The notes under the pieces were generated by a model that saw nothing but the letters and a program-made list of their open reading frames with translations, was not told where the DNA came from and made no database searches. Positions 35,690 through 44,312 of a stretch of 64,000 nucleotides of DNA are shown here, piece by piece (within the stretch, counting starts at the first letter, position 1; each line of letters starts with the position of its first letter). This DNA comes from Phytoactinopolyspora halotolerans (GTDB lineage: Bacteria; Actinomycetota; Actinomycetes; Jiangellales; Jiangellaceae): positions 204,034 through 268,033 of the forward strand of contig NZ_JAAGOA010000008.1 in NCBI RefSeq assembly GCF_010550675.1, given 5' to 3'. The translations under genes and the position numbers were made by a program.

Positions 35690-36530
35690 CACGCTCACCT
35701 TCGACGCCGCCGACGGAACGCGCCTGGCCTACCGCCGCATCGGTACGGGGAAGCCACTGGTCTGCATTCCCGGCGGGCCCATGTTGCCCTCGGCTGAGCT
35801 CGCCGATCTGGGTGGCTTGTCCGCGTATCGGACGTTGATACTGCTGGACCTGCGCGGCACCGGGGATTCGGCGGCGCCGGCGGACCCGTCGACGTATCGG
35901 TGCGACCGGCTCGTCGACGACGTTGAAGCGCTACGCACGCACCTGGCATTGGACCGCATCGATCTGCTCGCGCACTCCGCCGGTGCCTCGTTGGCGCTCC
36001 TCTATGCCACCCGATACCCCGAACGGATCGACCACCTGGCCCTGATCACACCCAGCGCACGGCCGGTCCGGCTGGAGATCTCCGACGACGATCGCCGGCA
36101 GGTCGCCGAGCTGCGCCGCGACGAGGCCTGGTTCCCCGACGCTTACGCCGCACTCGAACGGATCCAGTCCGGAAGCGCCACCGAGACGGACTGGAGCGCG
36201 ATCATGCCGTTCACGTACGGCAGCTGGGACCAGGTAGCCCAGGCACACGCGGCGCGAGCAGACGAACAGCGGAACGTGGAGGCGGCCGGCATCTACTACT
36301 CGGACGGCGCCCTCGACCCGGAGTCCACCACGGCGTCCCTCGCGGACCTCCAGGCGCCCGTCTTGGTTGTCGCGGGCGAGTATGACGTCGCGCTCCCGGC
36401 GCACCGTGCCGCCGACTACGCCCGTCTATTCGCCCATGCCGACGTCGCCGTCCTGCCGCAGGCAGGCCACCAGCCCTGGCTCGACGACCCGGGACGGTTC
36501 GCGCAGACCGTGAACGCCTTTCTCGACTGA
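35679..36530 (+). CDS. Alpha/beta hydrolase (proline iminopeptidase-like)
   Basis: Hydrolase of 283 residues. Oxyanion-hole motif CIPGGPM near residue 30, nucleophile S100 in LLAHSAGAS, acid in VAGEYDVALPAHR, and the catalytic His in QAGHQPW. ATG at 35679 lies inside the end of the paaR gene; the frame runs further 5' but that part is a shadow of paaR. It may be co-transcribed with paaR, but no role in phenylacetate use is evident. Substrate unknown. Confidence 0.8.
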   Translation: MVADTLTFDAADGTRLAYRRIGTGKPLVCIPGGPMLPSAELADLGGLSAYRTLILLDLRGTGDSAAPADPSTYRCDRLVDDVEALRTHLALDRIDLLAHSAGASLALLYATRYPERIDHLALITPSARPVRLEISDDDRRQVAELRRDEAWFPDAYAALERIQSGSATETDWSAIMPFTYGSWDQVAQAHAARADEQRNVEAAGIYYSDGALDPESTTASLADLQAPVLVVAGEYDVALPAHRAADYARLFAHADVAVLPQAGHQPWLDDPGRFAQTVNAFLD

Positions 36531-36610
36531 GGCGGACGCAGCGCGTGATCGGCCGACCGTATGGCTCGTAGACTGCGAATATACGCCCGCGTACGGGAGG
36601 ACTTGGACCC

Positions 36611-37774
36611 ATGCCCAGCGCTGTGATCATCGACGCCGTCCGCACCGCCTCCGGCAAGGGCAAACCGGACGGTGCGCTTTCCGAGGTCCATCCGGTCGAG
36701 CTGCTGGCGACGACGCTGCGCGCGCTGCTCTCCCGCAACGACGTCGACCCGGCCGTCGTCGACGACGTGATCGCCGGCTGCGTCTCGCAATCCGGCGAGC
36801 AGTCGATCAACATCGGCCGCAACGCACTGCTGGCGGCAGGGCTCCCGGAGTCGGTGCCGGCCACCACCATCGATCGGCAATGCGGCTCCAGCCAGCAAGC
36901 CGTCCACTTCGCGGCTCAGGGCGTGCTGGCCGGCGCATACGAGGCGGTGATCGCCTGCGGCGTGGAGTCGATGAGCCGGGTGCCGATGTTCAGCAACACC
37001 CAGGGCAAGGATCCGTACGCCCCACTCGCCGAGCGCTACCCGGAGGGCCTGGTCCCGCAGGGAATCAGCGCCGAACTGATCGCTGCCCGCTGGAAGCTCA
37101 GCCGGGAGGAGCTGGATGCCTTCGCCGCGCTCTCGCACGAGCGCGCGGCTGCCGCGACGAGAAGCGGCGCGTTCGAGGGCCAGATCGTTCCGGTCGGCGA
37201 GCACACCGTCGACGAGACGATCCGGCCGACGACCACCCCCGAAGGCCTGGCGGGTCTGAACCCGTCCTTCTCCGATCCTGCCCTGGCCGAGCGGTTCCCG
37301 GAGATCACCTGGTCGATCACGCCGGGCAACGCGTCCCCGCTGACCGACGGCGCCTCCGCCGTGCTGATCATGGACGAAGACCGGGCCGCGACTCTGGGCC
37401 TGCGGCCACGCGCGCGGTTCCACTCCTTCACCGTCACCGGCAGCGATCCCTTGATGATGCTCACCGGGATCATGCCTGCCACCGAGAAGATCCTGGCCCG
37501 CTCCGGCCTCGGCATCGGTGATCTCGACGCGTACGAGGTCAACGAGGCATTCGCCCCCGTGCCGCTCGCGTGGTTGCGCGAGTTCGACGCCGATCCGGAG
37601 CGGCTCAACCCCAACGGTGGCGCGATCGCCCTCGGGCATCCGCTCGGCGCGTCCGGGACCAAGCTGCTGACGACGCTGGTCAACCACCTGGAAGCCACCG
37701 GCGGCCGCTACGGGTTGCAGACGATGTGCGAAGGCGGCGGGATGGCGAACGCCCTGATCATCGAACGCCTGTAG
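36611..37774 (+). CDS. Acetyl-CoA acyltransferase (thiolase II family)
   Basis: Thiolase of 387 residues. Nucleophile C91 in IDRQCGSSQQA, His in [14 protein letters not shown] and a second active-site Cys in MCEGGGMAN. The GEQSINIGRN segment and overall length resemble FadA5/FadA6-like degradative thiolases. It is a second thiolase beside paaJ, with its own upstream gap of about 80 bases, and so may serve a different beta-oxidation route. ATG at 36611 follows GGGAGGA. Confidence 0.85.
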   Translation: MPSAVIIDAVRTASGKGKPDGALSEVHPVELLATTLRALLSRNDVDPAVVDDVIAGCVSQSGEQSINIGRNALLAAGLPESVPATTIDRQCGSSQQAVHFAAQGVLAGAYEAVIACGVESMSRVPMFSNTQGKDPYAPLAERYPEGLVPQGISAELIAARWKLSREELDAFAALSHERAAAATRSGAFEGQIVPVGEHTVDETIRPTTTPEGLAGLNPSFSDPALAERFPEITWSITPGNASPLTDGASAVLIMDEDRAATLGLRPRARFHSFTVTGSDPLMMLTGIMPATEKILARSGLGIGDLDAYEVNEAFAPVPLAWLREFDADPERLNPNGGAIALGHPLGASGTKLLTTLVNHLEATGGRYGLQTMCEGGGMANALIIERL

Positions 37775-37859
37775 GCACGGCATGGCGGGTCGCCCTCGCC
37801 ATAGAGCGAACTCCGGCCCACCTGATGTGATGGACCCTGAGTGCGCCGACTGTCAGTTG

Positions 37860-38921
37860 CTATTCTCCGCTCTGTCGCTCCGCTCGCCGAAGACCCCGGG
37901 TGACCATAAATTCCACTGCACGGTTCATATTGATCGGAACCACGGACTTTCCGGGATGCATGTTGGGCCACACCCGCACCAACTCATCAACGAATCCCTG
38001 ACCCACATCGTCGATGCCGGTGAAGTCGACCTCAACTATTTCGAAATCAGACTCTAGCCCGTCAAGAAGGCGTCTCGCCTCACTCCGCGACACAAACATC
38101 GTTCCCAACTCAAAGAGACGCACGGTCGTACGCGTGCGCACAAATTCCGAGTCGTCGGTGAATTGGCGGAACACATCGCCAATGACCCGCTCTGTATGTG
38201 GGTCAAGCTGACAGACAACTGCCGTCCCCGCAGCAACCGGGGCAGCACCCAAAGCCATGTCATCGCGCAGGTTATCGACCGTCCAGCGGATACCAGATGA
38301 CGTGATGCGAAAGAGATCGACGACCTTAGAAGTAAAGAATATGCCTTCGCCCGTATGCCGCGCTGGGTCGGTGGTTCGTTTCCCCTTGGATAACTCCTGA
38401 ATCGCCTCAAAGTCGCTCGCAAGATGTAACCCACTGCGAAGTCTCTGAAACGCCCCGATGCCATCGTCACGCATCTCGAAGCACCAAAGGTCCTCGCTTA
38501 CCCACCAGCGAATCTCTACTACTCGGCCGCTGGAGTGGTCGATCGCATTGTTTAGCATTTCCATGAAGGCATATGCGGCTATCTTGCCCGCTGGACTGGC
38601 GCTATCGAGTTCCAGATTCTTGCATATATCTCGCCACACCTCATGCTCTTCCAAGCCTTCCAAGGCAAGCTCTTGGCGCCAGTCAGCAGGGCGTCCAGGC
38701 GTCACGGCCGCGGCGGTGCGGCTCCCGAGGGCACGGCGTGCAACCGCTGCTCTGACTTCCGCCAAGTCGAAGAGGCGATGCCCACCGGTGGTTCGCGACG
38801 AAGGGATCTCTCCAGAGTCAGCCAACTGCCGAATCCGGCTTGGTGAGAGCCCCAGCTCACGCGCCACATCTGAGACGCGCACGAGCCGCACCACATCGCT
38901 CTTCCCTACGTCTTCCATCAT
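37860..38921 (-). CDS. HTH-GHKL ATPase-STAS-like (DUF4325) protein
   Basis: Unusual three-domain protein of 353 residues. Residues ~12-65 form a MerR/excisionase-type HTH (VSDVARELGLSPSRIRQLAD, then GHRLFDLAEV). Residues ~95-250 form a GHKL (histidine-kinase-like) ATPase with the N-box E121-x-x-N124-N125 in MEMLNNAIDHSSG, G1 box MRDDGIG and HTGEGIFF. Residues ~265-345 match the STAS-like DUF4325 domain (VEVDFTGIDDVGQGFVDEL). No phospho-acceptor His domain or sensor is visible. The gene is clearly less GC-rich than its surroundings, consistent with transfer. Two direct repeats upstream suggest autoregulation. Start ATG at 38921 or 38918. Function unknown; a switch resembling anti-sigma/anti-anti-sigma modules fused in one chain is an inference. 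Confidence 0.75.
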   Translation of the reverse strand: MMEDVGKSDVVRLVRVSDVARELGLSPSRIRQLADSGEIPSSRTTGGHRLFDLAEVRAAVARRALGSRTAAAVTPGRPADWRQELALEGLEEHEVWRDICKNLELDSASPAGKIAAYAFMEMLNNAIDHSSGRVVEIRWWVSEDLWCFEMRDDGIGAFQRLRSGLHLASDFEAIQELSKGKRTTDPARHTGEGIFFTSKVVDLFRITSSGIRWTVDNLRDDMALGAAPVAAGTAVVCQLDPHTERVIGDVFRQFTDDSEFVRTRTTVRLFELGTMFVSRSEARRLLDGLESDFEIVEVDFTGIDDVGQGFVDELVRVWPNMHPGKSVVPINMNRAVEFMVTRGLRRAERQSGE

Positions 38922-38930
38922 CCGACAGAG

Positions 38931-38977
38931 AACCTACACCTCGAGTGGAATTTCTTTTACCGGCAAACCTACACCTC
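38931..38977. promoter_or_regulatory. Direct repeats upstream of the HTH-GHKL-STAS gene
   Basis: AACCTACACCTC occurs at 38931-38942 and 38966-38977, 35 bases apart (about three and a third helical turns). The second is part of CTACA-N7-TGTAG. Placed directly upstream of the minus-strand start, they are candidate autoregulatory sites for the HTH domain. Confidence 0.5.
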
Positions 38978-39133
38978 CCCTGTAGTTTATGCGCACTCTG
39001 CAGGCAAGGTTCACGGGATCGCGGTCGTGTTCGTCACCACACGTGGGTGTATACGCTTCGGCCCCCTCTCACCCATCGACAGACGACATGGCACGCTGGA
39101 CCTGCACGACGAGGATTGGAAGGGCTCGCCCAG

Positions 39134-40036
39134 ATGGTGCCGTGGCAAGGCATTCTCGTGTTCGCGCTGCTCGGTGTCGCCTGCACGGCGGGCGCCGGAT
39201 ACCGGCTGCACAAGGAACGGATCCTGCGCAGCCGCGGCGCGCGCACACTGGCGGTCGTGGTGGCCCACGATGAGCACTACGGGGTCTCCGGCGGCGGCAT
39301 CACCGCGCGGAACCGCTCCGGCGACCCTGGCACGCCGACGCGCAGGCCGTGGGCGGTGTCGACCGGGGATCCCCACCTCGTCTCCGCTCCGATCGTCGAG
39401 TTCACGACGGTGGATGGGCGGACGGTGCGCGCACGCTCCCGAGTGAGTTCGAACACCAGCGTCGCGGTACCCGGCCGGGTGATGACGGTCTACTACGACC
39501 CGGACGACCCGGAGGACGTCGCGATCGTCGGTCACGGCCGCGGCGTCCTCCGGGTGTTCGCGCTCATCGGCGTCCTCCTGCTCATCACGACAGGGTTGCT
39601 GCTGGTGGTCTCCGAGGACACGCTGAACACCGCGGTCCCGGTCGCGGTGCCGCTCATTCTCGGCAGCGTGTTCTTCAGCATCGGAGCCTACGGCGTCGGC
39701 CGGGTGTGGGCGCTGCGTCGGCGGGGGACCGTCACCGAGGGGACCGTCGTCGGTGAGACCACCACGAGCACCCGTGAAGGGCTGACTCTACGGCATCCCG
39801 TGGTGCGGTTTCGGACCACCACCGGCCACGACATCGAGACAGCATCCGAACGCGGCACGCTGCGGCGACGTGCGCAGCCGGGCCAGTCCATCCGGCTCCG
39901 CTACCACCCCGACGATCCGTACCGCGTGCTGCTCGTCGGCGACGGCGCCCGGCCGCTGTTCTGGATCTTCGCCCTCGTAGGCCTGACCGTCCTCACCGCC
40001 ACGGTCACCATCGCCACGTTCATACTCACCCGCTAA
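39134..40036 (+). CDS. DUF3592 domain membrane protein
   Basis: Membrane protein of 300 residues: one N-terminal helix (~5-20), a soluble part with VEFTTVDGRTVRARSR and VYYDPDDPEDVAIVG, two central helices (~138-190), a second soluble part with VVRFRTTTGHDIE and LRYHPDDPYRVLLVGD, and a C-terminal helix. The two soluble parts are duplicated DUF3592 units. Role unknown. ATG at 39134 with GGAAGGG upstream. Its 3' end is followed by two large palindromes. Confidence 0.8.
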   Translation: MVPWQGILVFALLGVACTAGAGYRLHKERILRSRGARTLAVVVAHDEHYGVSGGGITARNRSGDPGTPTRRPWAVSTGDPHLVSAPIVEFTTVDGRTVRARSRVSSNTSVAVPGRVMTVYYDPDDPEDVAIVGHGRGVLRVFALIGVLLLITTGLLLVVSEDTLNTAVPVAVPLILGSVFFSIGAYGVGRVWALRRRGTVTEGTVVGETTTSTREGLTLRHPVVRFRTTTGHDIETASERGTLRRRAQPGQSIRLRYHPDDPYRVLLVGDGARPLFWIFALVGLTVLTATVTIATFILTR

Positions 40037-40053
40037 CCCCACCCCACACCCGC

Positions 40054-40147
40054 CCTAAATGATCATGTGAAGTGGGTTTTCTCGTGCCGTACCAGGTCTG
40101 CAGACATGGGGGTGCTGGAGAAAACCCACTTCACATGATCATTTAGG
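40054..40147. repeat. Palindromic element A, copy 1 (core inverted)
   Basis: Perfect 30-base arms (40054-40083 and 40118-40147, beginning CCTAAATGATCATG) around a 34-base loop. The loop core is the reverse complement of that in copies 2 and 3, with 37 of 40 bases shared with copy 2. It lies between two convergent genes. Confidence 0.9.
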
Positions 40148-40152
40148 TGACG

Positions 40153-40251
40153 GTCGTGCGGACAGCGACTCGCCGGCGCTTCCGCCCCAAGCTCAAGGGC
40201 GGCCCAGCGGCCCCCCAAATGTCCGCGAACCGTGGTCGCTGTCCGCACGAC
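40153..40251. repeat. Large palindrome B
   Basis: Perfect 17-base arms (GTCGTGCGGACAGCGAC at 40153-40169, its complement at 40235-40251) enclosing 65 bases that contain a further CCGCCC/GGGCGG pair. Unrelated in sequence to element A, from which it is five bases away. No second copy was seen. Confidence 0.8.
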
Positions 40252-40276
40252 ACGTTCATCGTGCCCGGCGCCGCTT

Positions 40277-43200
40277 TCATCCCACTTTGTTGGTGCTTTC
40301 GGCGAGTTTGAGCCGCAGATCCTCTGCCTCCGGAGCTTGCAGACTCCGGAAGATGTCGTACGCCTGTCGCCAGTGCTCGGCCGCGTCCTCAAGGTCGCCG
40401 CGGCGCGCGCAGATCTCCCCGAGTCCGGCCCGGGCACGTGCCTCCTCGTGCCTGATCCCTACATCGCCGGCGACCGCCAGCGCCTCCCGGTGAGCACGCT
40501 CGCCCTCGGCGACCTCACCCGCGGCCACGTGGACCTCCGCCAGGCCGTTCAGCGCCCGCGCCTCCAGATCGTGATCCCCGGTGGTCCGGGCGGATACCAA
40601 CGCCTCCTGGTGATGTCGCGCAGCCTGAATGACGTCGCCGAGCTGCAGATACACCGCGCCGAGATGGTCCAGCACGTAGGCACGCACGTTGTGGATGCCG
40701 CTGTCCCGCGAGAGCGTCAGCACCCGGTGGGCGTACTCGATCGCCTCCTGCAAACGTCCGGCGTCCCGGCAGACCTTGACCAGGTTGACCAGGGCATGCG
40801 CCTGCCCGGGCCGGTTGCCGCTCTCCTCGGCGATGGTGAGCGCCTGTTCCAAACACTCGAACGCCTCCGCCCGGCGGCCCTGTCGGCGGTAATTGAAGGC
40901 GAGATTGCACAGCGGCTTGACCTCGAGCGGACGGCAACCGGCGGCCCGGAACAGCTCCAGTGAGCGCTGCAGGTGTTCCACCGCCTCGTCGACCCGGCCG
41001 ACGATGTGTTCGACGCCTGCCAGGTCATTGAGGATTCCGGCCTGAAGTTTGGTGTTGCCCAGCTCGGTATGGAGCGCGAGCGCCCGCTCCAGGTACTCGG
41101 TGGCTTCGTCGTAGCGGTCCATCCGGTGGCTGACCAGCCCGACGGCGCGCAACGCGATCCCCTCGCCGGTACGATCGTTCCGCCGACGGGCCTCCTCCAG
41201 CGCGGTCGTGTGCAGCCGTCGCGAATCGTCGAGGAAGGAGCCCAGGTCGAGGAACCGCCACAAGATCGCCGAGATATCCGTGGCGTATTCGCCCAGCCCC
41301 ATCTCGACTGCCCGGTCGGCGAGGGTCACCAGATTGGGCCGTTCCGTTTCGAGCCAGCGCACGGCGGATTCGTAACTGTCCAGGTTCGGTGCCGTCGCCA
41401 CGCTGGGCGCGAACCCGGGACGGATCTCCGCCTCCTGCGGGGCGAAGATCTCCATCGCCCGCCATGCGGTGTAGACGTAGTAGTCGAACAGCCGAGCCAA
41501 CGCGGACCGTCGTTCCTCTTCCCCCTCGGTGGTCACAGCCAACTCGGCCGCGTACACCCGGAGCAGGTCGTGCAGCCGGTACCGGCCGTCCGTCGTCTCG
41601 TCCACCAGGTGGGCACGCGCGAGCGTCGCAATCGACTGCTGAGCCGCATGGATACTCGGGTGTCCCATGAGAGCGGTCAGCGCGTAGAGATCGATGTCGT
41701 GTCCGGGGTGCAGGCCGCAGGACCTGAACATCAGCGCCGCATCGTCGTCCAGCTGGCGGTAGGACCACGAGAACACCGCCCGCATCGACGTCTGCTCGTC
41801 ACCGCCCGCGTCGAGCAGGTCGAGCCGGGGTTCGGCCTGCTCGAGCTCGGCGACGAGGTCCGCCGCCCGGGTACCGGGCCGCTCCCGGATACGTTCCGCG
41901 GCGATACGCAACGCCAGTGGCAACCGGGCACAATGCTCGATCAATCGGGTGGTCGTGGCCGCGTCCACATCACGCGCCCGGCCCATCAAGCCGTCGACGA
42001 GGCCCTGTGCCTCACCGACGGTCATCCGGTCCAGGCCCACCCGGTGTGCGCCTTCCCGCACCACCAGGCCGCTCAACGCGTCTCTGCTGGTCACCACGAC
42101 GAAGCACGACGAGGCGCCGGGAAGCAGCGGGCGCACGTGTTCCACGGTCGCGGCATTGTCCAGGACGATCAGCACGCGGCGCTGATCGAGCAACGACCGC
42201 AACCGCGCCGCGCGCTCGTCCACATCCTGCGGAATCGCCGCGCCCTCGACCCCGAAAGCACGCAGAAAGCCGGCCAGCACGTCGAACGACGGGATCGGCT
42301 GGCCCGGGCCGTACCCACGAAGGTCCACGTAGAGCTGACCGTCGGGAAACCGATCCTTGATCTCGTGCGCCCACCGCACGGCCAGCGCGGTCTTGCCGAC
42401 GCCGGCCGTTCCTGCGATGACCGCGATCCGAGCGCCATCGTTGTCCTGCAGCAGCCGGTCCAACTCCGCCAGCTCGGCATCTCGGCCGACGAAGCCGGAG
42501 ACATTGTGCGGGAGTTGGGCGGGGACCGTCCGCGGCGGTACCCGTACCGCCTCGCCGATCGGCTCGCCCGCCAGAATCTGTCGCTCCAGAGCATGCAGTT
42601 CGGGGCCAGGTTCCAGACCGAGCTCCTCGACGAGCATCTCCCGGGCCGTGCGGTACACGGCAAGCGCGTCGGCCTGCCGCCCGCCCTTGTAGAGCGCCGT
42701 CATCAGCAGTGCCTGCAGCCGCTCCCGCAACGGGTGCTGCCTGGCCAGTTCAGTGAGTTTGCCGACGGCAGACGCGTGCCGGCCACAGGCGATCTCGGCG
42801 GCGTAGAGCTCTTCCATCGCCACCATGCGCAATTCCTGAAGCCGATCCGCCTCGCCGGTGAGTTCATGGAAGTCGACGCCTTGGTACGGCGTGCCCCGCC
42901 ACATATCCAGCGCCTTACGGATCAACGACGTGCACCGTTCCGGCTCCGCCGTCGCGACCTCGATCGCCTCGGTGACCAGCGACTCGAACCGCTCCGCATC
43001 CAGCTCACCCGGGAGCACCGTCAACCGGTAGCCGCCCGGATCGAACACGACTCGCTCCGGCTCCCCCAGCGTCTGCCGCAAGCGGTGCACATGCAGTTGC
43101 AGCCTCTGCAGCGCGCGATCGTCGGGCTCTCCGCCCCACAACGCGTTGGACAGGAGGTCGATCGAGGCCGGGCGGTTCGCGTGCAGCAGCAGCATGCTGA

Positions 43201-43285
43201 CGAGCACACGCTGCATCTGCCCGCTCAACGCCGCCTCCTGGCCGTCGCGGAGAATCCGCACCGGACCGAGGACCTCGAACTCCAT
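40277..43285 (-). CDS. SARP family regulator with NB-ARC and TPR domains (AfsR-like)
   Basis: Pathway-type activator of 1002 residues. N-terminal OmpR-like winged helix (MEFEVLGPVRILRDGQEAAL, ~1-95) and bacterial transcriptional activation domain (~100-245, DVDFHELTGEADRL region). Then an NB-ARC ATPase with Walker A AGTAGVGKTAL at about residue 290 and RVLIVLDNAA. The C-terminal ~350 residues are tetratricopeptide repeats (AEAFECLEQALTIAEESGNR and similar). This is the AfsR architecture, which usually controls secondary metabolism, yet no biosynthetic cluster is next to it. A helical array plus NB-ARC points to ligand-triggered oligomerisation. Monocistronic. Confidence 0.88.
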   Translation of the reverse strand: MEFEVLGPVRILRDGQEAALSGQMQRVLVSMLLLHANRPASIDLLSNALWGGEPDDRALQRLQLHVHRLRQTLGEPERVVFDPGGYRLTVLPGELDAERFESLVTEAIEVATAEPERCTSLIRKALDMWRGTPYQGVDFHELTGEADRLQELRMVAMEELYAAEIACGRHASAVGKLTELARQHPLRERLQALLMTALYKGGRQADALAVYRTAREMLVEELGLEPGPELHALERQILAGEPIGEAVRVPPRTVPAQLPHNVSGFVGRDAELAELDRLLQDNDGARIAVIAGTAGVGKTALAVRWAHEIKDRFPDGQLYVDLRGYGPGQPIPSFDVLAGFLRAFGVEGAAIPQDVDERAARLRSLLDQRRVLIVLDNAATVEHVRPLLPGASSCFVVVTSRDALSGLVVREGAHRVGLDRMTVGEAQGLVDGLMGRARDVDAATTTRLIEHCARLPLALRIAAERIRERPGTRAADLVAELEQAEPRLDLLDAGGDEQTSMRAVFSWSYRQLDDDAALMFRSCGLHPGHDIDLYALTALMGHPSIHAAQQSIATLARAHLVDETTDGRYRLHDLLRVYAAELAVTTEGEEERRSALARLFDYYVYTAWRAMEIFAPQEAEIRPGFAPSVATAPNLDSYESAVRWLETERPNLVTLADRAVEMGLGEYATDISAILWRFLDLGSFLDDSRRLHTTALEEARRRNDRTGEGIALRAVGLVSHRMDRYDEATEYLERALALHTELGNTKLQAGILNDLAGVEHIVGRVDEAVEHLQRSLELFRAAGCRPLEVKPLCNLAFNYRRQGRRAEAFECLEQALTIAEESGNRPGQAHALVNLVKVCRDAGRLQEAIEYAHRVLTLSRDSGIHNVRAYVLDHLGAVYLQLGDVIQAARHHQEALVSARTTGDHDLEARALNGLAEVHVAAGEVAEGERAHREALAVAGDVGIRHEEARARAGLGEICARRGDLEDAAEHWRQAYDIFRSLQAPEAEDLRLKLAESTNKVG

Positions 43286-43559
43286 ATCAACACCAGACTC
43301 GTCGAACTAGGGACAGCACAGATCTACGCGGACCACGGCCGGTTCGCTCACCGGTCCTCGCTCCACCGGCGACCTGGGTGATCGATCGGCAGCCGCGCGT
43401 TCTCACCATCGTTCACCCGAAGCCATGGTAAGTGCCGGATATGGGAACGATCATCCGTTAGCGCACAATGCCACGACGTCCGCTCGTGCGGCCCGACGAC
43501 GTCTTCGCAGGCCACGCGCGCCGCATAGCGCCCGGAAAGCGCGCCGAAAGTGCTGGACA

Positions 43560-44207
43560 ATGCCGATCGGCCAGATTGATACGGTGCCGACCACCGACAG
43601 ATGGCTCGTCTTCCTCGGCTCCGCGATCGTCTTCGCGGTGACTCCGGGGCCGGCGATGCTCTACGTGCTCGCCCGAAGTCTGCACGGCGGACTGCGGGAC
43701 GGCGTGTTGTCGGCGGTGGGCAACAGCGTGGGGACCATGATCCATGTACTGGCTGCGGCCGTCGGTCTCGCTACACTGCTCGCTGCGTCGCCGGTGCTCT
43801 TCGCCGCCGTGAAGTTCCTCGGCGCCGGCTATCTCGCCGTGCTGGGCATCCTCGCCATCCGCAACCGGCGGCAGGGCCATCACTCCGATGCATCCGCCGG
43901 CGCGACCACTACGCGTTCGCCGGTGCTGCAGGGGGTGGTCGTCGAGACGCTCAACCCCAAGACGGCGCTGTACTTCATGGCCCTGTTGCCGCATTTCGTC
44001 GCTTCCGGGTCGGCTTCCCCCGCGGCGGCGTTCTGCCTGCTGGGTCTGATCGTCGTGGCGATCGCCCTCACCACCGACGTCGTCGTCGCATGTGCCGCCA
44101 GCCGCCTGCACGAGCGGCTGGCCGCCGACGCGCGGTGGCAGGTGTGTCAACGGACCGGCAGCGGCGTCGTGATGATCGGCCTGGGCACGTTCGTCGCCGT
44201 CACCTGA
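43560..44207 (+). CDS. LysE/RhtB family exporter
   Basis: Amino-acid or small-metabolite exporter of 215 residues with six hydrophobic segments. The family opening FAVTPGPAMLYVLARSLHGG is clear, followed by KFLGAGYLAVLGI and TLNPKTALYFMALLPHFV. ATG at 43560 begins just before helix 1; a longer frame upstream is Arg-rich and not credible. Divergent from the SARP gene. Substrate unknown. Confidence 0.85.
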   Translation: MPIGQIDTVPTTDRWLVFLGSAIVFAVTPGPAMLYVLARSLHGGLRDGVLSAVGNSVGTMIHVLAAAVGLATLLAASPVLFAAVKFLGAGYLAVLGILAIRNRRQGHHSDASAGATTTRSPVLQGVVVETLNPKTALYFMALLPHFVASGSASPAAAFCLLGLIVVAIALTTDVVVACAASRLHERLAADARWQVCQRTGSGVVMIGLGTFVAVT

Positions 44208-44240
44208 CCGCCGCGGAGCACACGCGAGGCTGTCGCGGAT

Positions 44241-44312
44241 ACTCCGCCGTACGACGTCACGGACACTCCGCCGTACGACGTCACGGACACTCCGCCGTAC
44301 GACGTCACGGAT
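44241..44312. repeat. Three 24-bp tandem repeats
   Basis: Unit ACTCCGCCGTACGACGTCAC plus GGAC, at 44241-44264, 44265-44288 and 44289-44312; the units are identical apart from the last base of the third. It fills the gap between the LysE and dehydrogenase stops and runs into the last codon and stop (44305-44307) of the latter. Confidence 0.9.

Noticed and set aside
40054..40147. Short peptides with NDHVKWVFS read from the palindromic elements
   Set aside because: They appear in open frames at all three copies only because the DNA element is repeated; in each copy the frame joins unrelated upstream sequence.
40054..40147. Palindromic element A as a simple rho-independent terminator
   Set aside because: Copies 1 and 2 lie between convergent genes, but copy 3 lies upstream of a promoter between divergent genes, and there is no clear T-tract at the end of the arms.
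40973..43381. 802-codon open frame antisense to the SARP regulator
   Set aside because: Same shadow effect; the minus-strand product shows the complete AfsR domain order.
44241..44312. 24-bp repeats as a CRISPR array
   Set aside because: The units are directly tandem with no spacers, and there are no cas genes.
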